Shown in pieces: positions 43,442 to 52,720 of a stretch of 62,208 nt of DNA. Position 1 is the first letter of the stretch, and each line of letters opens with the position of its first letter. The notes under the pieces are model-generated. The model was given only the letters and a program-made list of their open reading frames with translations. It was not told the DNA's origin and searched no databases. The translations under genes were made by a program, and so were the position numbers. This DNA comes from Candidatus Melainabacteria bacterium SSGW_16. Its GTDB lineage: Bacteria > Cyanobacteriota > Vampirovibrionia > 2-02-FULL-35-15. The stretch is from positions 1 through 62,208 of the forward strand of contig DUDS01000020.1 in the NCBI GenBank assembly GCA_004769085.1. The letters run 5' to 3'.

Positions 43442-43724
43442 ATCACCTCTGAGACAGTGTATTTCATGTCGAAAACAGCTTTCGAGAAATGGTTTTATCC
43501 GGCTTACGAAGGTTCACGATGATTCATGCAGGATAATTATTAATCCAACAAAATATTTCTTTGGAAGATCTGCTTATATTTGTTCCTCCACTGATTGCAT
43601 AAAAGCAGCTCTTAAACAAAAGAAAATTGAAAAAATGCTCAGGGTTTCCGGAAAAACTGCAGAAGGAATAATTCCTAAACTTGAAAACTATCTAAGTAAT
43701 AGCTGCCTGGGGGTGCCTGCGTAA
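43434..43724 (+). CDS. ylxR: YlxR-family RNA-binding protein
   Basis: 96 residues. The YlxR (DUF448) signature is LRQCISCRKQLSR near the start (CxxC), followed by FIRLTKV and a GRSAYIC motif with a downstream C. YlxR sits between nusA and infB in many bacteria, as here, and binds RNA; some act as nucleoid-associated regulators. It overlaps nusA and abuts infB exactly. Confidence 0.93.
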   Translation: MNKSPLRQCISCRKQLSRNGFIRLTKVHDDSCRIIINPTKYFFGRSAYICSSTDCIKAALKQKKIEKMLRVSGKTAEGIIPKLENYLSNSCLGVPA

Positions 43725-46211
43725 ATGATAAGCACCAAAACAAGAATATATGATCTTGCTCAGGCCTGCACATACAATGAAGCAGACCAGAAGGCACGTA
43801 AGGTAAAACAGACCGAAATAACCAAACAGATAATCTCAATCTGTGAAACCATGGGGTTACAGGTAAAAAGTGGTCAGAGCTCAGTTGAAGAAAACCAGAT
43901 AGATAAAATTATAGGTAAACTCCAGGAACAGGGACTTGGTCTGAGCATGGACATAATAAACAATGAATTAAAGAAACATCTGACTGAAAAAAAATCAAAA
44001 ACACAGGCAAAAGAACCACCACCCCTGGAACCACCTCAACCAGTAAAAAAGCAAATAAAAATTGTAAGAAGGATAAAACCACCACCCCCTCCTGGTACAG
44101 AACAAAAGGAAGAAACTACAGCAATAGAGGTTAAACCACTTACTCAGGAAACAACAATTGCTGAAGGACCTGTTAAAAGAGAGATACATCCTGTCCCATC
44201 TCCAAAAAAAGAAGAAACCACAGTTGTACAAAATCCAACCCAGACAAAAGGGACAGAAAGAGACTTAAAGAAACAACCACCTTCATTAGGATTACCAATA
44301 CAGCCATTCAGAGTTGCAAAGCCAACGATGGTTCCCTCAATGATGGGAAGAACAAAAAGACCATCATTAAGAACGCGGGGACAACATAAAGAAAGAGAAA
44401 AGAAAGAAGAGGTTGTTGTTACTATAACAAAGCCGGTATCTGTTATATTAACTTCGTCACTTACAGCTCAGGAACTGGCACATAAGCTTGAGTTGCCTGA
44501 AACAGAAGTTGTAAAAAATCTTTTTGCCAAAGGAATAGTAAGAACCGTAAATCAGACTCTTGATCTTGATCTTGCAGTTGAAACTGCAAAATCACTTGGG
44601 TACGAGGTTATTACAGAAGTTGAGAAGAAAGAAAAATCTCTTCAACCTGATATATCTACCGAATTGGAAGAAGATCTGGAACCCAGACCTCCTGTTGTAA
44701 CAATAATGGGACATGTTGACCACGGTAAGACAACACTCCTTGATGCTATAAGGGAAACAAAATTTAAAATCACTGAACAGGAATCAGGAGGAATCACACA
44801 ACATATTGGTGCATACCAGGTTGAGGTTACTGACTATGATGGAAACAAAAGAAAAATTACAATTCTCGATACCCCTGGACATGAAGCATTCACTGCAATG
44901 AGAGCCCGTGGTGCTCAGGTAACCGATATTGCAATTCTTGTTGTAGCAGCAGATGATGGTGTTATGCCACAGACAATAGAAGCAATTAACCATGCAAAAG
45001 CTGCAGGAGTTCCAATTGTAATTGCACTAAACAAAATCGACAAACCTGAAGCACAGCCAGACAGAGTTCTTGGTCAGCTTACAGAGCATGATCTATTGAT
45101 TGAAGATTACGGTGGTAAAACAGCATGCTCCAAGGTAAGTGCAAAGAAGAGGCTGAATCTTGATGACTTGCTTACAAAAATTACACTTGTTGCTGATGCA
45201 GAATTATCCCAAAAATTAAGAGCAAACCCAAAAAGCTTTGCTTCCGGTGTAGTTATTGAGGCACAACTTTCAAAGGAAAGAGGACCTGTTGCACATCTTC
45301 TTATTCAGAATGGCACCTTAAAAAAAGGTGATTTTATTGCTGCAAATAAGGTTGCTGGTCGTATCAGAGCAATGTTTGACGATCATGGCAGAGAAGTGGA
45401 AGAAGCACCGCCTTCAATGCCTGTTGAAATTATTGGTCTTCCTGCTGTTCCAAATGCAGGTGATACATTTTTAATTTATAAGACCTACCAGGAAGCAAAG
45501 GAAATTGCACAGCAAAGACAAGTTGCAGATCAGGTTAAAAGAGCATCTTTTGGACTTGTTGATTTTGCTTCAAAAGTCAGAGAGGGTCAAGTTCATGAAT
45601 TAAAAGTGATTATCAAAGCAGACGTTCATGGTTCTGCAGAAGCAGTAGCAAAAGAAATTATAAATCTTTCAACAAAGGATGTTCATGTCAGACCTGTTCA
45701 TATAGGCAGCGGAAATATCAGTGAAAATGATGTTAATTTAGCTTCAAGTACTGACGCTATTGTTATAGGTTTTCACGTAAGCATTGATACAAACGCACAA
45801 AAATTAGCTGGTGAACTAGGTGTTGATATAAGGCTTTATGAAATTATATATAAAATTACCGAAGATCTTGAAAAAGCTGTACTAGGACTGCTTGAACCTG
45901 AAAAAGAAGAAGTCAAACTTGGCATCACTGAGGTTCGTAAAATATTTACCTTTGGAAAAGGACAAAAAATTGCAGGTTGTTATGTAACTGAAGGAAAAAT
46001 CCAAAGAAATCAGATTGCAAGGGTCAAAAGAGCAGGCAAACAGATTTTTGAAGGTAAGATTGACAATTTAAAACGATTCAAGGATGATGCAAGAGAAGTT
46101 CAGGCAGGATTTGAGTGTGGCATATCTTTCGAACAATTCCAGGAAATAGAAGAAGGCGATCTGATTGAATGTTGGACAATAATTGAAAAAGAAAGAACAA
46201 GCCTGGAGTAA
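43725..46211 (+). CDS. infB: translation initiation factor IF-2
   Basis: 828 residues. An N-terminal variable region rich in Pro/Lys (about 1-230) is followed by the IF2_N-type segment. The GTPase domain has [14 protein letters not shown] (G1), DTPGHEAF (G3) and NKIDKPEA (G4), then domains II, III and C2, which bind initiator tRNA. The start ATG directly follows the ylxR stop. It recruits fMet-tRNA to the 30S subunit; fmt, which makes that substrate, is 8 kb downstream. Confidence 0.98.
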   Translation: MISTKTRIYDLAQACTYNEADQKARKVKQTEITKQIISICETMGLQVKSGQSSVEENQIDKIIGKLQEQGLGLSMDIINNELKKHLTEKKSKTQAKEPPPLEPPQPVKKQIKIVRRIKPPPPPGTEQKEETTAIEVKPLTQETTIAEGPVKREIHPVPSPKKEETTVVQNPTQTKGTERDLKKQPPSLGLPIQPFRVAKPTMVPSMMGRTKRPSLRTRGQHKEREKKEEVVVTITKPVSVILTSSLTAQELAHKLELPETEVVKNLFAKGIVRTVNQTLDLDLAVETAKSLGYEVITEVEKKEKSLQPDISTELEEDLEPRPPVVTIMGHVDHGKTTLLDAIRETKFKITEQESGGITQHIGAYQVEVTDYDGNKRKITILDTPGHEAFTAMRARGAQVTDIAILVVAADDGVMPQTIEAINHAKAAGVPIVIALNKIDKPEAQPDRVLGQLTEHDLLIEDYGGKTACSKVSAKKRLNLDDLLTKITLVADAELSQKLRANPKSFASGVVIEAQLSKERGPVAHLLIQNGTLKKGDFIAANKVAGRIRAMFDDHGREVEEAPPSMPVEIIGLPAVPNAGDTFLIYKTYQEAKEIAQQRQVADQVKRASFGLVDFASKVREGQVHELKVIIKADVHGSAEAVAKEIINLSTKDVHVRPVHIGSGNISENDVNLASSTDAIVIGFHVSIDTNAQKLAGELGVDIRLYEIIYKITEDLEKAVLGLLEPEKEEVKLGITEVRKIFTFGKGQKIAGCYVTEGKIQRNQIARVKRAGKQIFEGKIDNLKRFKDDAREVQAGFECGISFEQFQEIEEGDLIECWTIIEKERTSLE

Positions 46212-46265
46212 ACAGGAGGGAATTTACAGTTAAAATCACCAGTCTTGACTATAAATTTAGAAACA

Positions 46266-46625
46266 ATGAAGTCATATAACAGATCAGACAGAATAGGACA
46301 GCAGATAAAAAGAGAGCTTTCAGAAATAATACAAAGGAATGAAATAAAAGATGACAGACTTGGAGGATTAATATCCATTACAGAGGTAGTAGTCTCAGGT
46401 GATTTGAGAAATGTGAAAGTTTACTTTAGTGTTTACGGTGAAGAGGCACAAAAAATCGGCACCCTGGCTGCACTTGAAGCTGCAACCGGTTTTTTAAGGG
46501 GAGAATTATGCAGACGGCTTGGTATAAGGTTTGCACCAGAACTTGTATTTAAACTTGATGATTCACTTGAAAGAGGACAAAGGATTACTGAACTTCTTGA
46601 AAAAATCAAGAAAAAAGAAGTGTAA
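46266..46625 (+). CDS. rbfA: 30S ribosome-binding factor RbfA
   Basis: KH-like cold-shock factor for 16S 5'-end maturation. NRSDRIGQQIKRELSEIIQ opens the domain, VVVSGDLRNVKVYFSVYG follows, and LGIRFAPELVFKLDDSLERG is diagnostic. Start is ambiguous: TTG 46245 gives seven extra residues, ATG 46266 gives the usual RbfA N-terminus. The strong AGGAGGG at 46214-46220 is too far from both. Its stop overlaps the truB start. Confidence 0.93.
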   Translation: MKSYNRSDRIGQQIKRELSEIIQRNEIKDDRLGGLISITEVVVSGDLRNVKVYFSVYGEEAQKIGTLAALEAATGFLRGELCRRLGIRFAPELVFKLDDSLERGQRITELLEKIKKKEV

Positions 46626-47509
46626 TGTTTGGATTTTTAAATATAAATAAACCCACAGGATGCACTTCGCATGATGTAATCAGGGACTTAAAGAAATCGC
46701 TTGGTATTAAAAAAATTGGACACAGTGGCACATTGGATCCGCTCGCATCCGGAGTACTTATAATAGGAATAAATGAAGCTACACGATTATTTGAATTTCT
46801 TAATTCAGACAAAATATACACTGCAAAAATACTCTTCGGACTTGAAACAAATACAGATGATATTAGCGGAGAAGTAATCAAAAAGTACGATTATATTCCT
46901 TCCATTGAAGAAATAAAATTAAAATTAAAAGAATTTACAGGTAAAATAAAACAAAAGCCGCCTATATTCTCATCAGTAAAAATAAACGGTAAAAGAGCAT
47001 ACAGCCTTGCAAGAGAAAATAAAATATCGCTTGATGAAATGAAAGAAAAAACTGTTGAAATATATTCAGTTAAAGTAAATTCTTACATAACCAATGAGCT
47101 TGATCTGACTATAAACTGCTCCACAGGAACATATATCAGATCATTTGCAAGAGATCTTGGAAACTCATTAAATACCGGAGGCTGCCTTTCATCTCTAAAA
47201 AGAATACTGGTCAGCAAGCATTTTTCTATAGAAGGAAGTATTGACCCAAAAACACTCAATATGACAAATATTAATAAATATCTTATACAGCCTACAAATG
47301 TTCTTGAACTTCCTATTTTCCATCTTAATATAGAACAGATAAAAGACATATCTAATGGAAAAGAAATAAAATTTAATGACAATTCCTGTAAAATAAATAA
47401 TCTGCCTGCATATATACAGTTACTAAGTAGTACAAATTCACTTGTTGCAATAGGATTACTACAGAATGAAAATACAATAAAACCACAAAAGGTACTTGCA
47501 CATGGCTAA
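46625..47509 (+). CDS. truB: tRNA pseudouridine(55) synthase TruB
   Basis: 294 residues. GFLNINKPTGCTSHDVI opens the protein; catalytic Asp is in GHSGTLDPLASGVL, followed by KIYTAKILFGLETNTDD and the conserved Lys/Tyr/Leu motifs. It modifies U55 in the T loop of tRNAs. The C-terminal part lacks an obvious PUA domain. Last core gene of the rimP-nusA-infB-rbfA-truB operon; it overlaps the CPBP gene. Confidence 0.97.
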   Translation: MFGFLNINKPTGCTSHDVIRDLKKSLGIKKIGHSGTLDPLASGVLIIGINEATRLFEFLNSDKIYTAKILFGLETNTDDISGEVIKKYDYIPSIEEIKLKLKEFTGKIKQKPPIFSSVKINGKRAYSLARENKISLDEMKEKTVEIYSVKVNSYITNELDLTINCSTGTYIRSFARDLGNSLNTGGCLSSLKRILVSKHFSIEGSIDPKTLNMTNINKYLIQPTNVLELPIFHLNIEQIKDISNGKEIKFNDNSCKINNLPAYIQLLSSTNSLVAIGLLQNENTIKPQKVLAHG

Positions 47510-48086
47510 AGATACCCAGGAAAAAAGTTCACTTACCAAAGACAGGCTTCTGTGGTCTGCACTTATTCCCCAGTTTATTCTTTTACTGCTTTCAATGCTC
47601 TGGATAAACTTCTCTCCAAAAGATAATGTAGTGAATTATTTTAATATAGACTTGTGGGTAATTGTTGAAGGGTTACTTGCTGGCACAGGACTTGCAATTG
47701 CAGGGTATGGATTTTATATTTTCTGTAAAAAAACAAAAAAACTCTATGCTACAGTTGAGCTGTTTGAAAATATACTAGCTCCTTCATTTAGCATTTTAAA
47801 CAGTTTTGATATTATTGTTCTTTCATTATTTGCAAGCTTTTGCGAAGAAATATTTTTTAGGGGACTTGTGCTTCCTAAATTCAGCATCTTTATTGCTAGT
47901 ATTGCTTTTGGACTTCTGCATCTGCCCAGTTGGAAATACTGGATTTATACAGTGTGGGCCACACTGTCAGGATTTGTTTTAGGGTGGTTATTTATAGTAA
48001 GCAATTCACTCTGGCTACCAATTATTGCTCATGCCACAAATAATATAATTGGCATGTTTATGCTTAAGAAGTTAAAACCAAACTAA
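47502..48086 (+). CDS. CPBP-family intramembrane metalloprotease
   Basis: About 194 residues with five or six membrane segments. Motif 1 is EEIFFRG (EExxxR) in SFCEEIFFRGLVLPKF, motif 2 FGLLHLPSW, and the late HATNN motif. These are the Rce1/CAAX-like abortive-infection (CPBP) protease signatures. The substrate is unknown. ATG 47502 is preferred to TTG 47496 because AAAGG lies 10 bp upstream; either way it overlaps truB. Confidence 0.9.
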   Translation: MAKDTQEKSSLTKDRLLWSALIPQFILLLLSMLWINFSPKDNVVNYFNIDLWVIVEGLLAGTGLAIAGYGFYIFCKKTKKLYATVELFENILAPSFSILNSFDIIVLSLFASFCEEIFFRGLVLPKFSIFIASIAFGLLHLPSWKYWIYTVWATLSGFVLGWLFIVSNSLWLPIIAHATNNIIGMFMLKKLKPN

Positions 48087-48101
48087 AATTATGTTTCTGC
48101 C

Positions 48102-48257
48102 TACCGCCCTCCTTGCTCATTCTTCGCTTGTCGGGCTTTGCAATGTGCATTTGGAGCAGCTTCGTGCCACATAATTCAGATTTTACCGAATGAATCGGAT
48201 AAAATCTTACCTTATAAATAGCTTACTCTGAAATGTTATCCTAGCTAGGCAGTAACA
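48102..48257 (+). repeat. family A dispersed repeat, full-length copy
   Basis: Block at 48106-48141, variable spacer, two-tier hairpin at 48178-48207 (AGATTTTA/TAAAATCT outer, CCGA/TCGG inner, one bulged A), tail CCTAGCTAGGCAGTAAC. It closely matches 14131-14285 and again lies just past a plus-strand stop codon. Confidence 0.88.
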
Positions 48258-48260
48258 AAA

Positions 48261-48467
48261 TTATTCGTCTTGATCTTCGACAAGTTCAATAAGTTCATTT
48301 GCAATATCTTCAAGAGCTCCTAAAATATCATCGTCATTCTGAGCCTCAATTGAATCCATTGCATCACTGATTGCCATTAATGCACGACCCATGGCTGCTT
48401 TTAGTTCTCCGGATTCCAGAGACCAGTCCGATGCTATGTCTATAAGATTTGCTTTGCTTAGTCCCAT
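48261..48467 (-). CDS. small acidic protein of unknown function
   Basis: 68 residues, predicted helical and strongly acidic at the C-terminus (ELIELVEDQDE). Ala/Met-rich middle (KAAMGRALMAISDAMDSI). ATG has a GGAGG-like site just upstream. It starts 17 bp after the gcvPA stop on the same strand, so it may be co-transcribed. No family is recognised. Confidence 0.6.
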   Translation of the reverse strand: MGLSKANLIDIASDWSLESGELKAAMGRALMAISDAMDSIEAQNDDDILGALEDIANELIELVEDQDE

Positions 48468-48484
48468 TTATATTAGCCTCCAAA

Positions 48485-49951
48485 CTAAGAAAAAATTTCT
48501 TTTACATTCTGAACAAAAATCTTAATTTGATTCATTGTATTCATCTCAGTTACTGATACAAGTATCTGGTTTGTTTTATATCCGTGAATTCCATTTAAGT
48601 CAAGACCTGGCAGTATATTTTTTTTAGTCAGCTTTTCAATAAATTCTGCTGCACTTATAGGTATTTCCAGAACAAACTCATTAAAGAAAGGGGCTTTAAA
48701 GGGGAGATGACACCCTTTGTTATATTTAGTCTTAATCTTTTCAAGTTCTGAAGCCAGGAAATGAGCCCTGGAAAGGGATATCTCAGCTATACCTCTTAGC
48801 CCATATGGACCCATATAAGTCAGGTATATAAGAACAGCAAGTGCATTAAGCGATTGGTTTGTACAAATATTGCTTGTAGCATGCTCCCGTCTTATATGCT
48901 GCTCTCTTGTCTGAAGGGTTAATGTAAAAGCTCTTTTACCTTCCATATCAGCAGTAAGCCCGACTATCCTCCCCGGAAGTTGCCTTATAAACTCCTTTTT
49001 ACAGCTTATAAATCCAACATGAGGACCACCATAGTTCATGAAATTACCCAGGGCCTGACCATCACCAAAGGATATATCAACACCTGAGTCTCCCGGTGAT
49101 TTAAGTATTGAAAGTCCGATTAAATCGACTCCGGATACAAGCAAAGCCCCTTTTTTATGTACAATCTCTGATATTTTACTTACAGGTTCAATACATCCTG
49201 CAAAATTAGGGCTTGAGATTACAAGACAGGCTACATTTTCATTTAAATGTTTCTCCAGACTGTCTAAATCAACAGTTCCATCCTTAAAATCAACTATTTC
49301 AAGTTCCAGATTTGCACCCCAGCAATAAGTTCTGCAGACAGCAATTGCCTCAGGATTTATATTTTTAGCAATTAGAATTTTCTTTCGTTTGGTAACTCTG
49401 CAAGCCATAAGGGCTGATTCAATAGCAGCAGTAGCATAATCATAAACAGATGCATTTGCTGCATCCATATTTGTAAGGTTACAAATCAATGTCTGAAACT
49501 CAAATACAGCCTGCAATGTTCCCTGACTTGCTTCAGGTTGGTAGGGAGTATATGCAGTATAAAACTCTCCTTTAGAAAGAATTTCACCTACAACACTTGG
49601 AATAAACCTGTTATACACCCCTCCACCGCAGAAAGAAATCTGACTGCTTGCAGGAATATTTTTTTCTGCAATCTCTTTAAAAGATTCAATTATTTCAATC
49701 TCGGATTTTCCTTGTGGAATATTTAAATCAAACTTCCTTAACTCTTTGGGAATCCCTTCCAATAAATCATTAATCGATTTAACTTTGAGAAAATTAAACA
49801 TTTCCTCCCTGTCTTGATCAGTATGAGGCAAATACGGTATATGCCTCATGGAATATGAACTAAGTTCATCTATAAAACCTTTATCTGATGAGCCTTTCAA
49901 ATTTTGCTCACTATCACTTTTTTTACTGGAGTTTTTGGCAACTGTTTCCAT
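48485..49951 (-). CDS. gcvPA: glycine dehydrogenase (decarboxylating) subunit 1
   Basis: PLP-dependent P-protein of the glycine cleavage system, split type. The family N-terminus RHIPYLPHTDQDREEM begins at residue 35; before it lies a polar extension of about 33 residues not usual for the family, and the true start could be ATG 49852. The FCGGGVYNRFIPSVV and AYTPYQPEASQGTLQ stretches are diagnostic. The PLP-binding Lys lies in the partner GcvPB. gcvPB, gcvT and gcvH are not in the window. Confidence 0.95.
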   Translation of the reverse strand: METVAKNSSKKSDSEQNLKGSSDKGFIDELSSYSMRHIPYLPHTDQDREEMFNFLKVKSINDLLEGIPKELRKFDLNIPQGKSEIEIIESFKEIAEKNIPASSQISFCGGGVYNRFIPSVVGEILSKGEFYTAYTPYQPEASQGTLQAVFEFQTLICNLTNMDAANASVYDYATAAIESALMACRVTKRKKILIAKNINPEAIAVCRTYCWGANLELEIVDFKDGTVDLDSLEKHLNENVACLVISSPNFAGCIEPVSKISEIVHKKGALLVSGVDLIGLSILKSPGDSGVDISFGDGQALGNFMNYGGPHVGFISCKKEFIRQLPGRIVGLTADMEGKRAFTLTLQTREQHIRREHATSNICTNQSLNALAVLIYLTYMGPYGLRGIAEISLSRAHFLASELEKIKTKYNKGCHLPFKAPFFNEFVLEIPISAAEFIEKLTKKNILPGLDLNGIHGYKTNQILVSVTEMNTMNQIKIFVQNVKEIFS

Positions 49952-50078
49952 AAATTAAACACTATGAAGCTATACTATAACTCAAATAAACTAAATCGTG
50001 AATACCAGAATATTCTTCGTAAGAAAGTTAAGGGAAAAGTAGATGCTTTTTTCTTTGATTTACGGAATTTACTGGTTA

Positions 50079-51611
50079 CTATGAGGTCTTTGCTGGCACA
50101 CCAATAGTAGTAATATAAACAACTGCCACATTTTCAGGAATACCTAAAACCTCATTTACCTGATCATCAAAAAAGCCACCTATACCACTTACTCCAAGCC
50201 CAAGGTTAATTGCTGCAAGATTCATTCTCTGACCAAGATGGCCGGCATCCAAATGAAGATATCTGTATGCTCGTTCTCCATATTTAAAAACTGCTCTTGA
50301 AAGATTTGCAGTATGAAAAACTACTACACTTGCCTTATGTCCAAGCTCCTGCCCCAAACAAAGGTAATAAACCTCATCCCTGAAATTTTTAAATCTTACC
50401 TGTCGTAAATGAAATTCGTTTTGAGAAAAATAATAACAACCTTCTTCAAGCCCATCAACACCATTAACAGCAATAAATGTCTGAATAAGAGATGAATCAA
50501 AATACACAGGCTTTGAATCAATATTTTTTTCAATCATTAAATCAGGTCTGTAAGTAAATTCAAAGATCGACGCAAGTTCTTCAATGGTTATTGATTCACC
50601 AGTATAAGCTCTGGTTGATCTTCTTCTGAGAATAACAGGAAGGAGTTTATCTTTCCAGCCAAATGATCTGGCATTTTTTTCAAATTCAACTTTTGTAGAA
50701 AACTTGAATTTGTCTTCTATATTCTCAATACTAACATTAGGCACATTAACCAAATTAGTACTTCTTGAACGTTGGTGAAGTTCAAGAAGTCTGTTTCCTT
50801 CAGATGTTTTAATATTTTTATTATCCAGCTTTGAAGGCAGTGCATTAGGAACAGAAAAATTGAGATCGCTATCCTTATCAACAAATGAAATTAATGATAA
50901 AACCTGCTCTTCATTTTCATCAAGCATAAGAAGTTCGTTTATCAACTGATCATTAAATCCACCTATTGGCACTTGTTTTAAACCGCATGAATAGCTGACA
51001 AGTTCCATATTGCCTATAACATGTCCGGTATCCAGACATATTCTTCTGTAAGCTCTGTCCTGATATCTCCAGGAGCTTCTGTAAAACACACCAGTCAGAA
51101 TAAGGATTATTTTACTTTTTTCAACTGCAGGATGATTAAACGCTGCAGAAGAAATTTTGTTCTTAAGATCTCCTTTATAAATCTGAACAAGTGATTGTTT
51201 TAAAGCCTGATAATTATAAAGTCCATTTTCAAGTCCAGGATAATCATGAACATAAACATAAATCTCTGTAGGATATAATCCACCTGCTGAAGGGCTTGCA
51301 CGCATATAAAAAGGTTTGTCTTCAAATGGAACTATTGCAGTAATTCCATTTGAAAAATATAAAATCTTTGAAAGTACAGAAAGTGATTTTTCTTCACTGT
51401 TAAAGCTATCCGGGTTTTTTATACCTGCATCTGAGAAAGGATTTTTATCAAGTGGTAAAAGATGTGAAATATCAATCAGTTTTCTGTTTGGATATTCTTT
51501 AAACAGAGTTGGCTGTTTATTAAAATCAAGCCTGTGCTGATTTGAAGCAATGCCTTCAGGAGTATATTTAGTCAGATCGTGATAGTATTCTGCATATGAT
51601 TCATATGTTTG
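50079..51611 (-). CDS. SagB-type dehydrogenase with two nitroreductase domains
   Basis: About 510 residues made of two tandem FMN-nitroreductase/SagB domains. The first (about 35-255) has RASPSAGGLYPTEIYVYVH and YSCGLKQVPIGGFND. The second (about 310-510) has RRRSTRAYTG and INLGLGVSGIGGFFDDQV. SagB domains oxidise azolines to azoles in peptide natural products, but double-domain relatives occur in genomes without such clusters. No precursor peptide or cyclodehydratase is nearby. I start at ATG 51611 (MQTYESYAEYY, AAAGG upstream), not 51641, which lies inside pyrB. Confidence 0.86.
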   Translation of the reverse strand, partial: QTYESYAEYYHDLTKYTPEGIASNQHRLDFNKQPTLFKEYPNRKLIDISHLLPLDKNPFSDAGIKNPDSFNSEEKSLSVLSKILYFSNGITAIVPFEDKPFYMRASPSAGGLYPTEIYVYVHDYPGLENGLYNYQALKQSLVQIYKGDLKNKISSAAFNHPAVEKSKIILILTGVFYRSSWRYQDRAYRRICLDTGHVIGNMELVSYSCGLKQVPIGGFNDQLINELLMLDENEEQVLSLISFVDKDSDLNFSVPNALPSKLDNKNIKTSEGNRLLELHQRSRSTNLVNVPNVSIENIEDKFKFSTKVEFEKNARSFGWKDKLLPVILRRRSTRAYTGESITIEELASIFEFTYRPDLMIEKNIDSKPVYFDSSLIQTFIAVNGVDGLEEGCYYFSQNEFHLRQVRFKNFRDEVYYLCLGQELGHKASVVVFHTANLSRAVFKYGERAYRYLHLDAGHLGQRMNLAAINLGLGVSGIGGFFDDQVNEVLGIPENVAVVYITTIGVPAKTS

Positions 51612-51621
51612 CATAAGAATA

Positions 51622-52659
51622 TTAGCCTTTCGAAGAAGCAAATATAAGAAGGTATAAAAGGGCCATCCTTACAGCCACACCATTTGAAACTTGTTTGTTT
51701 ATAAGTGAATATGCAGGATCATCAGCAAGCTGTGAAGTAATTTCAACCCCTCGGTTCATAGGCCCGGGGTGAAGAACTTTTACGTTTTTCTTTGCAAGTT
51801 TTATTTTTTCATGGTCAAGTCCGAACAACCTGTGATATTCTTCAAGCGAAGGTATTAATCCTTTATTTTGTCTTTCTGTCTGAAGCCTCAAAACCATTAT
51901 AAGATCTGCATCTTTAATTGCATCCTTAAGATTCCAGCGAATCTTCACGCCAAACTCTGTAAACATTTCAGGCAGCAGGGTAGGTGGGCCGCACACATGG
52001 ACATCCACACCAAGTTTTTGCAATAACCAGATGTTTGACCTGGCTACGCGGCTATGAAGAACATCACCAACTATTACAACTTTTCTACCTTTAAGGTCAT
52101 CGAATACTTCTCTCATTGTATAAAGATCAAGCAGTGCTTGTGTAGGATGTTCATTTGAGCCATCACCTGCATTTATCAGTGAGATTTCCCTGGGCAAAAA
52201 CTGATATAGCTGGTGTGGAACACCTGAATGCGGGTGCCTGATTACCACAGCATCAGCCCCCATCTGGACTAATGTCTGGGCTGTATCCTGAAGTGTTTCT
52301 CCTTTTTTTATAGAAGATGTTGCAACTGTAAAATTAGTAACATCAGCAGATAAATACCTGCCTGCAAGCTCAAAGCTTGATCTTGTTCTTGTACTGTTCT
52401 CATAAAAAAGATTAACTACTACTTTACCTCGAAGCGTAGGAACTTTTTTTACTGCTCTTGTAAGAATTTCAGAAAATGTTCCTGCTGTAGACAGGATAAG
52501 TTCTATTTCTTCTTTTTTAAGATCTTCTGTAGAGAGTAAACTTTTTCTAGTCCAGTTAAAACCTTTTTCTTTTAAGGTATCAAAACTAATATCTTCAGGT
52601 TGTGTATCAGAGACAGGTGAAATTAAGTCAGATAATTTTTCTTCGTATTTTTTAATCAT
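51622..52659 (-). CDS. pyrB: aspartate carbamoyltransferase catalytic subunit
   Basis: Second step of pyrimidine synthesis. The carbamoyl-phosphate motif FYENSTRTRSSFELA is near 84-98, HPHSGVPH near 140, HPTQALLDLYTM near 166, and the aspartate loop LRLQTERQ and HPGPMNRGVEI near the end. The N-terminal extension of about 30 residues is unusual. pyrI is not present. It is followed closely by the SagB-like gene. A -10 box lies upstream within the adjacent gap. Confidence 0.97.
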   Translation of the reverse strand: MIKKYEEKLSDLISPVSDTQPEDISFDTLKEKGFNWTRKSLLSTEDLKKEEIELILSTAGTFSEILTRAVKKVPTLRGKVVVNLFYENSTRTRSSFELAGRYLSADVTNFTVATSSIKKGETLQDTAQTLVQMGADAVVIRHPHSGVPHQLYQFLPREISLINAGDGSNEHPTQALLDLYTMREVFDDLKGRKVVIVGDVLHSRVARSNIWLLQKLGVDVHVCGPPTLLPEMFTEFGVKIRWNLKDAIKDADLIMVLRLQTERQNKGLIPSLEEYHRLFGLDHEKIKLAKKNVKVLHPGPMNRGVEITSQLADDPAYSLINKQVSNGVAVRMALLYLLIFASSKG

Positions 52660-52703
52660 TTATACCTTCCTAGCCTCGCTGGACTAAATTAAAGGTCAGG
52701 TAT

Positions 52704-52709
52704 ATTATA
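52704..52709 (-). promoter_or_regulatory. -10 element of the pyrB promoter
   Basis: TATAAT on the minus strand, 45 bp upstream of the pyrB ATG. No convincing -35 box is seen. The position would put the start point in the gap between the 386-residue gene and pyrB. Confidence 0.45.
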
Positions 52710-52720
52710 CAACTATTTTT

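Noticed and set aside
42974..43467. Long antisense frames opposite nusA, infB and other genes
   Set aside because: They lack ribosome sites and family similarity and mirror the low-complexity codons of the real genes.
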